Shown here piece by piece: positions 23,628 through 35,719 of a stretch of DNA of 64,000 nt. This DNA comes from Larimichthys crocea (Eukaryota > Chordata > Actinopteri > Sciaenidae), in the NCBI RefSeq assembly GCF_000972845.2, contig NC_040015.1, positions 5,043,540-5,107,539 of the forward strand, written 5' to 3'. The notes beneath the pieces were generated by a model. That model had not been told where the DNA came from and did no database searches. It saw nothing but the letters and a program-made list of their open reading frames with translations. A program made the translations under genes and the position numbers. Numbering within the stretch: the stretch's first letter is position 1; every line of letters begins with the position of its first letter.

Positions 23628-25032
23628 AGATTTTGCTAGATGGGAGATTTTACCTTTGACTTTGATGGGAAAGATAGAAGCGGTAAGAATGAATGTATTA
23701 CCAAGGTTGTTGTTTTTGTTCCAGTCATTGCCTATTATGGTCTCTAATTCTACCTTTAAAATGTTAGACAAGATTATATCCAAATTTATTTGGGAAAAAA
23801 AGAGGGCTAGGATTAAATATAGGACGCTTCTTTGTTCGAAGGAGAAAGGAGGATTAAATTTACCTAATTAAAAAAATTACTACTGGGCTGCTCAACTCAG
23901 GGCGATAATCATGTGGATTACAAAAGATGCAGATACGTTGTGGGTGGGAATGGAACAAAATTCTTGCAAAAATATATCTATAGAATCGCTTCCATTTTTA
24001 AGTGACGTAACACTAAAGAGGCTGAAGGTGGGCAATGTCTGGATCAGAGGGACAATGAAAGTATGGTCGATGGTACGTAAGAAATTAAAACTGCCAAACT
24101 CCATCTGTAGAGCCACCAGAATTTCAGCAAACCCTGACTTTTTGCCATCTAGAATGGATGCAGGATATAATAGATGGACACACCAGGGGTTAAAATATAT
24201 TGCACAAGTGTTCAGGGGACAAACTTTGAAGTCATTTCAACAGTTAGCACAAGAATTTAATTTACCAGCCCATGATTTTTACAAGTTTTTGCAACTAAGA
24301 CATTACCTTAAGACACATAAGGAGTGGGAGAATATCTGTAAACCCCAGTCGAAACTAGAAGAATTATTGACGGCATATACAGAGGGAGAGACAAAGAAAG
24401 GGATTATATCAAAATTGTATAAGGTACTACAACAGGAATCTAACAATAATAATTTGGATGTGAAGGAAAAATGGGAATTGGAAGCAAATATTATAATAAC
24501 AGATGAACAATGGGAAGAAACATTCAAAGCAGGACATAAGGTAACTAGTAGCCCAACATGGAGGGAGTTTGATTGGAAGGTCAAAATGAGGTATTTTAAC
24601 ACTCCGTCTATTACTTCAAAGTACAGTGAGACTTCTGAGAGATGTTGGAGGGGTTGTTGATTGGTGGGGGACTTTACACATATATTCTGGGATTGCCCAA
24701 AGATTTTAGATTTTTGGAAGGATATTCAAAAGGAAATAAAACACGTCTTAGGTATTGACTTTGCTTTAGATCCAGCATTGTACATATTAGGTATTGTCCC
24801 TGAGAGTGTCATGGATGGGAATTTGGCTTCATTACTGAGAATTCTGCTTTTAATCGCAAAGAAATCAATTACAGCTTCTTGGCTGAAGCCACAGCCCCCC
24901 AGTATAACGGAATGGAGAGAGAGGGTAAAAAAGGTGTTCATCATGGAGAAAATCACAGCAAGGTTACAGCTCAAATCAGGCAGGTTTAATCAAAGATGGT
25001 TGCCAGTAATACAGACAATGTCAGAACTTTAG
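23628..25032 (+). pseudogene. L1-B ORF2 C-terminal region
   Basis: The frame starts at the 5' truncation (FARWEILPLTLMGKIEAV), followed by NVLPRLLFLFQSLP and ARIKYRTLL. A stop at about 23871 separates it from the long frame 23911-24657 (WITKDADTLW...RMDAGYNRWTHQG), then a single TGA and the frame to 25032 (GDFTHIFWDCPKILDFWK, the L1 C-terminal Cys-rich block). Only about three breaks occur in 1.4 kb, so it is younger than L1-A. It has no RT catalytic block. Confidence 0.88.
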
Positions 25033-25302
25033 TCACCTCTCCTTTTTTTTAATTGTTTTTAAAAATCTTTTTTCTTAATGCAGTGCAGTTGTTAGTAAAT
25101 GTATGTACTCATTGCGATATGTTACTCTTGTTTCCTCCTTCTATGAAGGAGCAAGAAATATTAGACGAGAGGATATGAGGACATGATTATATGGAACTGA
25201 AAATGTAAGACCATCTCCTGTTATGTGTTCCTGATGTATATGTTAACTGTATGTATGTTTGCCATTTCATGTGAAATAAAAAAGTAAGTTCAAAAAAAAA
25301 AA
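23628..25302 (+). mobile_element. L1-B: 5'-truncated L1 inserted in L1-A
   Basis: 1,675 bp ending in an A-run, flanked by a 15-bp duplication AAAAGCTTTCAAGAT (23613-23627 and 25303-25317; the A's may be shared with the tail). It begins within ORF2 after the RT core. Its subfamily differs from L1-A. Short 5'-truncated copies with long target duplications are the normal product of target-primed reverse transcription. Confidence 0.92.
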
Positions 25303-26362
25303 AAAAGCTTTCAAGATGTAAAAATTCAGTTTGGATTAAAAAATCAGGATTTGTACAGATATTTACAGATGCGGCATTATATGGAGAAAACAATAAAAAA
25401 AGTCTAGTTTTGATGAGGTAGAGTCAGGAATTATTAAAATATTTATTTTAGCATATGAATCAGATCCGGACACGAAATTAATCTCAAAATTGTATACAGA
25501 AGTGGAGAATTTAAAAGGTTGTAATACATAATATATAAAAGAGAAGTGGGAGAAGGAGGAGGGGCAGATGTTATCAGAGGAGGATTGGGAAGAGATCAAT
25601 GAACAACAATGGAGGACAACATGTTCCCTCTCATGGAGAGAGTATGGTTGGCAAAATATAGTCAGACATTTTATTACACCAGCACAACAGAAATCTCGTG
25701 ATGTTGGAGACTATGTGGAGAGAATAGTGCCAATCATTTCTATATCTTCTGGGAATGCCCCTCTATCATACCTTAATGGCAAGAGTTAAAGAAAAGCATG
25801 GAGAAAATTTTGAAAGTGGAACTTCCATTTACATTGGTGTGTTTGTACTTAGTGATAGTGAATTCAGGGGATAAATATTTGTTCAGGACAATGTTAGTGG
25901 TGGGTAAAAAAGCCATCACCAGGAAGTGGCTGAAAACGGAGGTACCTAAAATGGAGGATTGGGTTGAAGTGATGCATAATATTTTTATAATGGAAAAGTT
26001 GACTTTCTCAGTTAGACTAGAATCAGATCAATTTAAGACTTTATGGAATAACTGGGTTGATTTTGTAACACCATTTAGAACAGACTTTATCTGGTAAAAA
26101 CAATGGATCTTATGGCCACCTTTGATTTGGGCTACACATTTTAAATGTTTAAGGTTTACAGGATTGTGTTCAGCATTTTCCTTCATCAGGAGTGAAAGGA
26201 CTTTACATAAGGGGAATGAAAATGTGGTTTGTAGGGGAAAATGTACTCATATGTAGTATACTGAATTTTGTTTTCAATTGTGAAGATTAGTATATTTATG
26301 TCTATGATACCTGGTCGGAAGTATCTGCATGATATATATATATATACATGGAAAACAAATGT

Positions 26363-26462
26363 NNNNNNNNNNNNNNNNNNNNNNNNNNNNNNNNNNNNNN
26401 NNNNNNNNNNNNNNNNNNNNNNNNNNNNNNNNNNNNNNNNNNNNNNNNNNNNNNNNNNNNNN
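26363..26462. other. Assembly gap (100 N)
   Basis: Exactly 100 N, the usual placeholder for a gap of unknown size. It falls at the expected 3' end of L1-A. Any reading frame drawn across it is meaningless. Confidence 0.99.
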
Positions 26463-29330
26463 CTATTTAGGATGGAGCAGGTTTTATTAGGATCTGCGAA
26501 AACCCCCTCATTCCTGTACACAGCCATTGTTTGTTCATCGTTGCCTTTTTTTGTCTTGGGCCTTTATTATCCTTATTATTACTTACCTATTTATGTCATG
26601 TTAATGACAGTTTACCAGCAGTGGCCACAATTTGTTTTAGATTCTACAGAAACTCCTTCCCAACGAAGGAAAATTCATATGTCATCTTGTTGTCCTTCCA
26701 GCTCATTATATTTATTATCCTACTTTGGTAAAAATCCGGTTTGGAATTCAGCGCATAACTATTTGCTTCTTGGATGCCAACAAACTACTTTTGGAAATCA
26801 ATACATTTTGTATGTATTTGCGTTTATTGCATTTTTTTCTTCACATTTAACCAATAAATCAAAGTTGGTGTGGCCACATTACCCCACCTCTCAGCGGCCC
26901 TCAGGCGAAGAACAACAAACTCATCTCCCTAACACAAAGATCCACTCAGTTCTGACAAGTGAATGCTTGATTAAGTGTTTTTTTGGTATTCTTCCATGAA
27001 CTCAGAAGTCCATGTTTTAAAACTGTATGTTGTCAATCATTATTTTTACAAGCATTTATTGATGATGTCTGTGACACTTCAGAGGCAGGGGCAAAGTTTC
27101 CTTTCCTATGTGCCTCTGTGTTTCTGGTCTGGCCTAATCGAGTGTAACATCAGATTTAGGCATTTATGTGAGTAGCGTACAAAGTGTGCTTTTTAGTGAG
27201 TCAGTTTGATTTTTTTAGCTTGACATATACAGTTAGTTCTATTATCATTTAAGCACAAACTGCACAATTATCGATTCATATGAGCCCATGATTAGAGTTG
27301 AAGTTGATTCTGAGTTGATTTAAAGTGTGTGAAACGTATTCATCAAGTTGAAAACATGTGTTAATCAAGTTTAAAGAAGATTGTACTTCCACCAAAATAG
27401 TATGCATGATTGTTACAATACTTAACTTAAACACTTGAAACATTTTTTCTTTGCAGTAGAAATAACCTATATCTCATGACAATTTAAGTGCTAAAAAGAG
27501 TTACTTTTTAAATGAAGTTGAACAGAGCTATCTTTAACAGTATAATCCTTGAAGAGAAAGAGCAGAGTTGTTTTGTTTTGGCTTTACATCTGCCACTTCC
27601 TCGTCACTAAGGTCTGTGTAAGGCCTCCTCCTCTCTTGGGTCTGGCTCCTTCTCCTTCTAAATCTGCTCATTAGACTGTCTGCTGTCTTCCTTCTCCTGT
27701 CTGTGCATAACCTTGACTTTCCTTTATACATTCACTACTTTAGCTGTTAGTAGAAAAGTTCATCCTCTGCCTTAGTTTGTGTGTGCTTGGTTGTTCATCT
27801 ACAGTTCTTTGCCATGCAAGAGGGCCTTGTATTTAACAGTTGCAGAAAGACGAAGAGCATCTCTTTTCCATTAGTTTTTTGTTGTTTCAACAGTTTATCC
27901 CGACCTTGGTTAAAATCTCAACCAAATCATGGGAGCGGGAATCTTGGCTTGGTGCTTTGCCCAGCCATTACTTCATAGCTTTTGAACAATTTTCCAAATT
28001 ATCAACATGTTGCTGCTTTATCTTAGCCACTTTCTAAAGCTCTAGTTTGCAACTTAGCTTCTAGTACTTGCCATTGACACATTGGCCTTAGATCAGTTAC
28101 CTTTTTAAGTCACTGGATTCAAATTGCAGCTTTTGTCACTCACTCTCACACCACCACATACATCTTATTAATCCGACCAGTCACCACACTTGCATACATT
28201 ACTGGATGCATCTGGACTCACGGGATGGATTTCCACCATTAGGGTTAACATTTATCTCAGCCATTAGCAGCTTTTCTTTCTCAAATATTCCCTCATACGG
28301 CCACATGCCATTCATCTAGTCACACAAAAAGAGAAGTGAACGGCGACACAAAATCTCATCCTTCCGTCTACCGACAATTCCAACAGAAAACATTGCCTTA
28401 AACTGTGATTCCTGCGTCAGATGTGTATGTGTGTGTTTGTTTCAGCACACTGCTTATCAATGACAGGTTGACCAACTAATTTCACATTGGTTGTTTTTTT
28501 GTTTTTTTTTTCAGAAAATTTTTGTCTTTGACTTAGCTTTGCTGAGTCAATTTGCCTATTTTCAGATTTGCTCACTTTTTGGACAGATCATTACCCATTT
28601 TCGCTGCGCAGTAGGACATTAAACACATACAGACAAACAGATTTCAAACCACAATACAGCAGCATCAAGGTCACAGTCTCCGCCCACCTTTCTAACTACA
28701 GCCCAGTTGTATCTGAGGTGAAAGGATGAAAAAATGTATTTCTTTTCTCTCCCAGTGTATACACATTTAAAATCAACGTTTCCACAGGAGCGACACGAGT
28801 AGATCCCCAATCTTGATTCAAACGAGGGTGTATTTAAACTCCCCCGAAAAATGGTTTTTCTAAAGTTTAAACCTAGGTGGGTTTCTCTGTGCCAAGTGCA
28901 GCCCGAAACTGCCCTGGAAAACAAACAGCCACATAGTGGCAATGCAGTGGGTCATAAACCCAACCTAGCCCCCTTCAGATCCACACACTGTACACTGCTC
29001 TGTAAATCAATTATGTTGTTACAGCTCCATTTATTTTAAAGTCAGTTTTTTTACACCTTGTAGCCTTTCTTGATTTCTCACTTTAAATCCATATGCGAAT
29101 TGAACATCTAACTGGGATGTTGTATGACACATACGTTCCAAACAAAGCCAGAGGTTTCAGCCAGGACATGTCCCCAAGACACTGAAGCTCCTTGACCTCC
29201 TGGTGGGTCTTAGATGTTTTTATATTCCAGGCAGATTAAATAAGCACATAGTTTTTTATGATTTCGCTCAACGCAGACATGGTAGGCAAGTAATAAAACT
29301 TTGCACTTACCACGTCTTTGTTCTGTTGAA
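26463..29330. other. 2.9 kb without a recognisable gene
   Basis: No known domain, tRNA or repeat family was recognised on either strand. Frames of up to about 107 codons (for example 28619-28942, -) have no recognisable motif. The right end (about 29200-29330) should be the leader of the minus-strand retroviral element whose primer-binding site is at 29331; a GTAAGT donor-like site lies at 29310-29305 on minus. Part of the stretch may therefore be unrecognised proviral DNA. Confidence 0.5.
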
Positions 29331-29348
29331 ATCCTGTTCGTGACGCCA
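29331..29348 (-). promoter_or_regulatory. Retroviral primer-binding site
   Basis: On minus, TGGCGTCACGAACAGGAT lies 3 nt downstream of the LTR end. It begins with TGG (complement of the tRNA CCA end) and contains GAACAGG, which pairs with a TTC loop region. The tRNA species is not identified. Confidence 0.7.
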
Positions 29349-29351
29349 ATT

Positions 29352-30113
29352 TGTGGTGGAGAAATTGCGTGAAGTCAAGGTCAATGGTGAGTCAGGAGGG
29401 AAGAAAGTGTTCAGGAGCCTCTGATGTCTTATGCTGTATTATTTATTGACGCTTGGCCAAGGAGAAACTAGAGACACTCTCAAAGTTCACCTAAAGTGCT
29501 TGAGTCGGTCTCCGCATCTCATGAACTCAGCTGTGGTCACACTTTAAACCCTCATAGATTGCCACAAATACTTTACGCCCAAAATAGTCAAAGGGAATGC
29601 ATTACCCAGTTCGTGTTCACCTTCAACACACTCTAGTCTGGAGAGACATGTTGTCTGTTCTGCTAATGGAACGTCAACAGTTAGCTATCTATTATGACTA
29701 GGAATGCAGCCAACAGGTCCCTTTGACCCTGGACACCACAGTGTTGAGATATGGTGGCACCTGTCAAAGACAAACAATTAATACTGCCGAGGACCAAAAG
29801 GCTCACACGTGACCTCGTGTAACCCAAAAAGAAAATTCCATAACAATGACGAATACTCCTTAGAAATGTATAAGAATCAGTGTGGGACTGCCCCCACCTG
29901 CAACATTTTCTGCAGACTGTCTTGTGCGTTTCTAGAACTGTTCCTCTTGCAAGAATAAAATGACAAAACCTTTAAGGACTAGTTGACTGAATCAAGATCC
30001 TTATTTTGTGTTAGTGAGTGCTTTCCAGAAAATTTCTGCAACAAGAGGGAGGTTGCTCTGCATATTTGTAGCAGAGAATTTGCTCTAAAATGTCACAAAA
30101 TCAATCCACAACA
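29352..30113 (-). mobile_element. Endogenous retrovirus LTR (5' LTR of a minus-strand copy)
   Basis: 762 bp; on minus it begins TGTTGTGGATTG (30113) and ends TTTCTCCACCACA (29352), next to the primer-binding site, so this is the 5' LTR with leader. No gag, pol or env motif is recognised to its left and no partner LTR was found, so the provirus is truncated or replaced. A related LTR in the other orientation is at 46543-47739. Confidence 0.8.
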
Positions 30114-30150
30114 CAACTACATACACACATACACTAGTTAAATTACACTT

Positions 30151-30185
30151 TAAGTGTTTCATCCATCCATTCATCCGTCCATGAC
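30151..30185. repeat. Short CATC-rich simple repeat
   Basis: Imperfect (CATC)n-like run. Around it (30114-30550) no gene is recognised. Confidence 0.5.
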
Positions 30186-30544
30186 ACTGATGTCTTCTCT
30201 CATCCTTCGTCAACACATCCCATCATTCCTCAGCTTCCGTCATTTTTTAAATTATTTCTATCTACACGCTTCCACTCGGCCATATCATCACATAATGTCC
30301 TTTTTCATTTCGTCACATCCGACATGCCAACTGCTGTTTTCGACCTATCTTCAGTTATGTCAGCTGTTGGATGTCACAAAATTCAACAACTTCTCAGAAC
30401 AACTCAAAGTCAAATCATATTTTTCAGTCCCCAAAACCACATCAGTTCCATTCAGAATGGCCTTGGGCCCCTTTCAGCTAGTGTGAAGTCCCTGTCAGGA
30501 ATGTAGGAGAAATATTTGACTCTCAGCTTTGTGCAGTCTTGTTT

Positions 30545-30745
30545 ACTTCTCCAAAATAAAAGCAGTCCTCTCACAGCTCATCCATGTACTCATTTTATAC
30601 AGGCTAGACTGCTGTAAGTCCCTCCTCTCTGCCATTAACCCATATCACTTTTTTTCCTGTGCGTTTGAGGGTTGATGTCAGGATTTTTACTGATCACTTT
30701 TAAAGCATGCCTGGGTCTGGCTCCAGGCTGCATAGCAGAGAGCAC
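30545..30745 (+). mobile_element. LINE RT fragment (L2-like)
   Basis: On +, a decayed frame reads LSQLIHVLILYRLDCCKSLLSAI, matching the L2/CR1 block LIHAF(I/V)SSRLDYCN. A fragment like the ILLLT(Y/F)KALHG block follows. Short and decayed. Confidence 0.5.
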
Positions 30746-31173
30746 TCTGGGGACTGTGCTGTTCCCTGTTTGTCTTGGTTTTGTTTGGCTTCAGTGTTCT
30801 CTGTGTTTACTTTGTAAACTGTAACTACAGTAATTATTATTAACTTATACATTCATCTACAGCCTCTAGATCCTAACCATTGACAGACTCCCTTTCTGGT
30901 CTTCCAACCGCTCTCTACACTACCTGTCACATTTATACACTGACAGAAGACGCTGCTATGCGAGGTGACGATCATGGCCCGATCTGCCTCTGAGCGCAAA
31001 TGTCGGACGTTGAATTACTTTTGTTTTGATCTAGCTGGTCGGTGTAGGTGGGATTGAAGGAGGTCATATATTTATCAGTCTCTTAATTACATGTCAGCAT
31101 TAAATATTTCTTTCAATATCACAATTACAACAATGCATTGCACTGATAGATTTGAACTTGTCTCGCTTCATCT

Positions 31174-31175
<2 letters not shown>

Positions 31176-31211
<36 letters not shown>

Positions 31212-31237
31212 CACGCGCACACACAAACACACACACC
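31176..31237. repeat. (AC)n microsatellite
   Basis: Perfect AC run at 31176-31208, continuing imperfectly to 31237. Confidence 0.95.
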
Positions 31238-31429
31238 ACCCTGCAGCGGGCCATGTTCATTGTAATGGAATAATCTGTCATCCAGTGTGACAGTATGGCA
31301 CTTTTATGTCTTTATTGATTTCTCCCAGATAACACACTACATTATGCTACATTGTTAGCATTATAAATTGATTGTTGATTTTGTCTTTTTAGGGACGCCT
31401 CTTGATTCATGCTGCAGAAGAAACTGTAG

Positions 31430-31520
31430 AACAAGGGTGTCCAAACTTTTTTTAAAGAGGGTCAGATTTGACATTGTGAAGATGCTCGGGTGCAAATACT
31501 AACATTTTAAAAATGAAAAA
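31430..31520 (+). repeat. Possible DNA-transposon fragment
   Basis: GGGTGTCCAAACTTTTTT followed by AGAGGGTCAGATTTG resembles the terminus of vertebrate hAT-type elements. There is no partner end; low confidence. Confidence 0.3.
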
Positions 31521-31753
31521 AAAAAAAAAAATACCAATAAAAGTTACATACAGATGCACTGTTCTGTAACAATTTTGTTTTCATTGTCACAATGAAATGA
31601 CAAAGTCACCAAATCTAAGCCAATCAAGCAACAAATCTAAAAAACAGTTCTTCCTTTTCTTTTCACATCTGGAGTCAGATAACAGAATAAATTGTGTGGA
31701 ACAAGTTAAACTTGCAAGTTGATACAAATCTGAACCTCATGTTCATTCTAAAA

Positions 31754-31835
31754 CATCATCCAAAAAACTGAAAGTGCTTCGTGTTGTTTTAGTATGGACT
31801 AACCTGTGTGACCTATTGTTACATTCACTTCACAT
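31754..31835 (+). repeat. Copy 1 of an ~80-bp direct duplication
   Basis: Matches 33074-33152 closely (core ATGGACTAACCTGTGTGACC and flanks), differing by small indels. The copies lie 1.3 kb apart with no shared flanks recognised. Confidence 0.9.
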
Positions 31836-33073
31836 GACTTATTATGAGTAATGCGAAGTCTGTTAACATTGAAGTTTAAAAGTTTATCACTCTTGTCTTT
31901 AACAAAATCATTCATGAAGTAATATTTAGTGTCACATCTACAGATATAGAACAGCAGCAGTTATGTCCTTAGAGGATCAAATGTTTTGTTATGTCAACCA
32001 AACAAGTTTCACGTGCAAATGCGCCCAGATTCTGTGGTTATGTGACAGTCTGCAGATCCACGGTATAGCAATCAGTAATTAAGGGTTGGACGGTTCCCAA
32101 AATGACTCCAGTTGGAGGTGGATGCAGATACAGATACCCACGACCTTCATGTGACTGTAAAAAGAATCACCAAATCAGCACCAGCTAGTCATCATGATGG
32201 AATACAGACTTGGTAAGAATGAAAGAAAAACGATGGAACTGCTGAGCTCTCGTCCCGCTCTGAGCAGGCAGCCGGTGGATGGACTGCCATCACCAAAATC
32301 AAATCCAATGAGCTGAAAGAGTTGCTGAGAATTCTCTGTGGGCTCATCACTGCCACAGACATCTTTCATACACAGACGCAGTTTTATCCATTATTCATAT
32401 AAAAATATTGATGAATGCAGCTTGACATGAATCTGACAATACAATGTATTTATTCAGAGGCCAGAGTTGCTGTCATATATTGTTCCTTGTGTTTCTACTG
32501 TCACCAGACTTTCCTCAAAAACATCCTTTATGTGTCTGATGAGCTGTGCTCTTTATTTCCACTCAGTCATCAATCCATGTCAGTGAAGCCCCATTATCAG
32601 GGAATGTGCTCAATAATAGGCAGTAAATAACTTTTCTTATCATCACATTCTCGCACACCTTGTTTAGTGTCTTTGTAATGAAGTCCTGTAGCGCTTTATC
32701 AGATTTACACTGCAATTATATCCTCTTATTTGGCAGTAAATGCCAAACCTGCAGGCTCTCAGGTACAGAGACTGTTGTTTTTGTCTTTTTTATTGCTCTG
32801 CTGCTCTGAGACCAGCCTGTCTACTCCAACTTTTAGTGCTCATGTCTTAAGACGACTCCATTCCAGGGTTTTCTTTAAGTCATCTGTACTTTTATCAAAG
32901 CGTGAGGTCATTAAATTTGATGCTTTAGTTTTGGTGTGTTTTATTGTATTTTTTTTTCAGAGAAAATAAGCTGCAAACTGGGCAAGGTCAGCCCTGACAG
33001 ATATTAATACTAACAAGCAGCTCAGGCTGAATGTGTTTTTCAAGCAGCAGCAGGTGTGTGCAGGTCAAACTCC

Positions 33074-33152
33074 CATCATCCAAAAAACTGAAAGCTTCTG
33101 TTGTTTTGGTATGGACTAACCTGTGTGACCTATTGTTACATTCACTTCACAT
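33074..33152 (+). repeat. Copy 2 of an ~80-bp direct duplication
   Basis: Second copy of the 31754-31835 segment. The region 31840-34034 otherwise holds no recognised gene. Confidence 0.9.
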
Positions 33153-34034
33153 TTTCAAAATCATGAACAGCAAGTTTTAATTAAACACAAACACTGACGG
33201 GGAAGTGTCGTGAGCAGAAACATTTTCATTCGTTTGATTTCATTTATTCAAAATAGCACAAAGACTACCAGAGGCTCCTCGTGTGCAAGTAGTGACAATG
33301 TTTATCATATAACACTAATTTCTTTAGACATAATGTCATTCTCACGTTGCAGTATTTCCTCTCTGTGTTGTGTTTTGCTCTCCATCCTTGGTTTGTGCTT
33401 TTGTAGTTTTTTTCTAAATCACATCCCACCTCTGCACCGCCTTCTTGCAGGTGTTTAATTTCATCCTTGCTTCTGGGGCCCTTTCATGATTTTCTTAGTC
33501 ATCCATCTATCCACTGCCTCAAGAAAGTCCACAAGGCACAGATAAATGTTCAGCTCTCACTTTACCCTTGAACAGAGCACCATTTCATACAAGATAGCTG
33601 GACTCTGCAGGGCACTGCAGCTTTCTTTGGGATTTTAAAGGTTATTTCCATAGAAAACATTAATACAGCAACAAACAACTACTTGACACAGCGGTGTAAC
33701 GGCATCCTGAGCAGAGAATGAAGTCACCCTCGCTCTGTATGGGTGTAATCTGAGCTGTTTTTTTGGCCTGTCTGGCCGGGTGAGCGTGTTAGTGCATGTG
33801 AGTCCAGACGTTTGCAACTGAAACCTCAAACTTTAGAAAGCTAGCTCAACATTACTGTAAGATGACATTTATTTATATTTATTTATTTTGTAGGTATATT
33901 CAAGTGAGCTGGCATCATTTAGTTAATGCCAAAACTTGTATTCTGTTAGTCAGTTTAGAACAGGAACAACATAATATGGTACACCTTGCCTGTAGTGTAC
34001 GTGATGGTGATGTATCATGTTGTCTAAGCATTAC

Positions 34035-34374
34035 TGTTACGCAGCACAGGAACAGGACTCAAATGCAGCACTCAGGATGCAGGTAGAACAGGTAAACAGT
34101 CTTCCATGGCAGGCAGAGGCTCAGTACGCAAAAATCCGATCAGGTAAACCAGGCAGACAATCCAAAAAAGGGTTGAGGCAAAGGCAGGGTCAAAAACAGG
34201 CGAGATACACACCAGAAGACTGCTGGAGAGCAGAACACAACAGACTAACGATCTGGCACAGAGTAGAAGGGAACAAAGGGTTTAAATAGACACAGTGTGA
34301 AAGATTAAGGGCGGGACAAACACAAGGCGGGAACCAGGAGGCTGGAGAGGGAGGAGAGGGGACCGACTGTGACA
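34035..34374 (-). mobile_element. Probable solo LTR of the TGTYAC type
   Basis: 340 bp, TGTTACGCAGC...CTGTGACA, flanked by ATTAC (34030-34034) and GTTAC (34375-34379), one mismatch in five. The antisense TATA-like CTATTTAAACC (about 34290) suggests minus orientation. Same style as 23114-23534. Confidence 0.65.
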
Positions 34375-34522
34375 GTTACATTATGTTACATCCTCTCTGA
34401 GGACTGCACTGTGGTTACTCTGTTCACTGTAAGCTGGCAGCCAAAATTGAACAATTTACAAACTCTACAATAAAGTTTTAGGCTCATAAAATAGGTGGAC
34501 TGAACACAATAAACAAGACAAA

Positions 34523-34745
34523 ATGAAATCAACACAGACAACTTCCATCCATGACTTATACAGTATGAGTCTAGAGTCACACATCTCTGCAGACCCTTCC
34601 CACCACGGACACAACCTGTTTGAACTTCTCCCCTCTGGCCGGAGCTACAGAACACTGTACGCTAACAGCTTCTTCCCACAGGCTGTCAACAACCACACCA
34701 CAGATGTAGGGCCCACACCTGTGTGTGTGTGTGTGTGTGTGTGGT
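34523..34745 (+). mobile_element. CR1/Rex-like LINE 3' fragment and (GT)n
   Basis: A frame reads ISADPSHHGHNLFELLPSGRSYR...NSFFPQAVNN, the C-terminal tail of a fish CR1-group RT, as at 59221-59370. It ends near a short GT run (34722-34743). Confidence 0.65.
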
Positions 34746-35640
34746 TGCGTATGTTTAGAACTGATAAAGAAAGAACAAAAGAGAGAGGGAAGACTGAGCA
34801 AATGCTAATTAAAAGCAGATGATGGTTCTATCAACACTGAAGTTGAAATTGGCACCTCTAGGCACCAGCCATGAGGCCCGCAAGGTTATCAGGCCCCTGG
34901 AGTGAGCCAGCTGGGCTGGGCTTGCTCGTAACTTTTTTGTTGTTCCGGGGTGCTCCTGAAGGCTGACGCTCTGTTGCAGATACCTGTGGACCCTTGCCGA
35001 GCCCAAACCCAAACCCTCAGGAGTGGGCCAGCTGTGTCTGGGCCGGGGGCTATTTTATGATTGAGTTTAGAAAGGAGTCTATTTAATGTTTCCTTTGCTC
35101 TGCACTGAAGACCAGCCCTTATTAAGCAACGTGAAAGGAGTCATACTTAATGATGAACCTATAGAGAAAACCCAGATCTATGGAACATCCTCACAGCTTT
35201 CACTTTATTATTTTAGTTCAGTCACAGCGCACTCATCAGCCCGCACCACCACCAGCTGCTGTTTTCACTGAGCAAGCTCAGATAAACCCACTGTACACCA
35301 TGTGTACTCTGTGTGTACTCTGTGTGTACTCTTTGTGTACACTGTGTGTTTTGTAGTGCTGCACATTGACTTAAGCTGTGACTGTCACCTTTTTTCTTTG
35401 TCTTTCTGTTTTTTAACCCAAAATCTGACACTTAAATGATTTCTGGGGGGATTTGGAGTGTGTCTGTGTGTCTGTGTCACCTTTTCTAATCTTTTGAAGA
35501 TTGCATCCCTGTGTTAACATGATTGATATGTTTTTCTCTTTACTCTTGTTTTCTCTCTGTGATTAGGACAATTCTGGAGAAAGAGACATGCTGATGGTGA
35601 CGAATGGAACAAATTAAGTATGGTTGTGTGAGTTTAAATT
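34746..35640. other. Gene-free stretch
   Basis: No gene recognised. A small tandem TGTGTACTCTG-type repeat lies at 35297-35350. Confidence 0.5.
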
Positions 35641-35719
35641 GAAATTATATTTGTTTTAACCATGCAAGGTAATAAACGCATGTTGCTAAGATTTGTTTTG
35701 CTGCTGTTGTTGTTCTATA

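Larger units (their letters stand above)
17150..26097 (+). pseudogene. L1-A ORF2 (endonuclease and reverse transcriptase), heavily decayed and interrupted
   Basis: Endonuclease blocks: HNVNG near 17156, ILNVYAPPGSD near 17480 and WGGDLNLRLNP near 17555. After the L2 insert, DHSPVFMTL (about 20985) is the final Asp-His block. RT blocks: APGMDGYTSEFY (about 21640), LDAEKAFDSVRWDF (about 22040), CHQGCSISPLLFA (about 22205) and FTDDLLIY (about 22335, the catalytic Asp pair). The C-terminal region includes NVLPRLLYLFQTLP (about 22650) and, after further inserts, HFYIFWECPSI (about 25730) and the end at DFIW (26097). Many stops and frameshifts; all insertions postdate it. Confidence 0.82.
15584..26360 (+). 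mobile_element. L1-A: near full-length L1-type LINE, split by three later insertions
   Basis: Sequence resumes L1 reading frames after every insertion. ORF1 is at 15706-16660; the endonuclease at 17150-17760 and 20923-21230; the RT at about 21600-22420; and the C-terminal region at 22620-23113, 23535-23627 and 25303-26097. Removing the inserts at 17761-20922, 23114-23534 and 23628-25302 joins the pieces in the right order. It sits inside the ORF2 of the Nimb-type LINE. The 3' end lies in or near the assembly gap, so its tail and target duplication cannot be read. Confidence 0.85.

Noticed and set aside
26186..26999. Frames on both strands spanning 26363-26462
   Set aside because: They read through 100 N of unknown sequence and have no recognisable motif.
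27534..27731. Arg-rich 65-codon minus frame as a small gene
   Set aside because: Low-complexity CTTCCTC-rich antisense; no known motif or promoter context.
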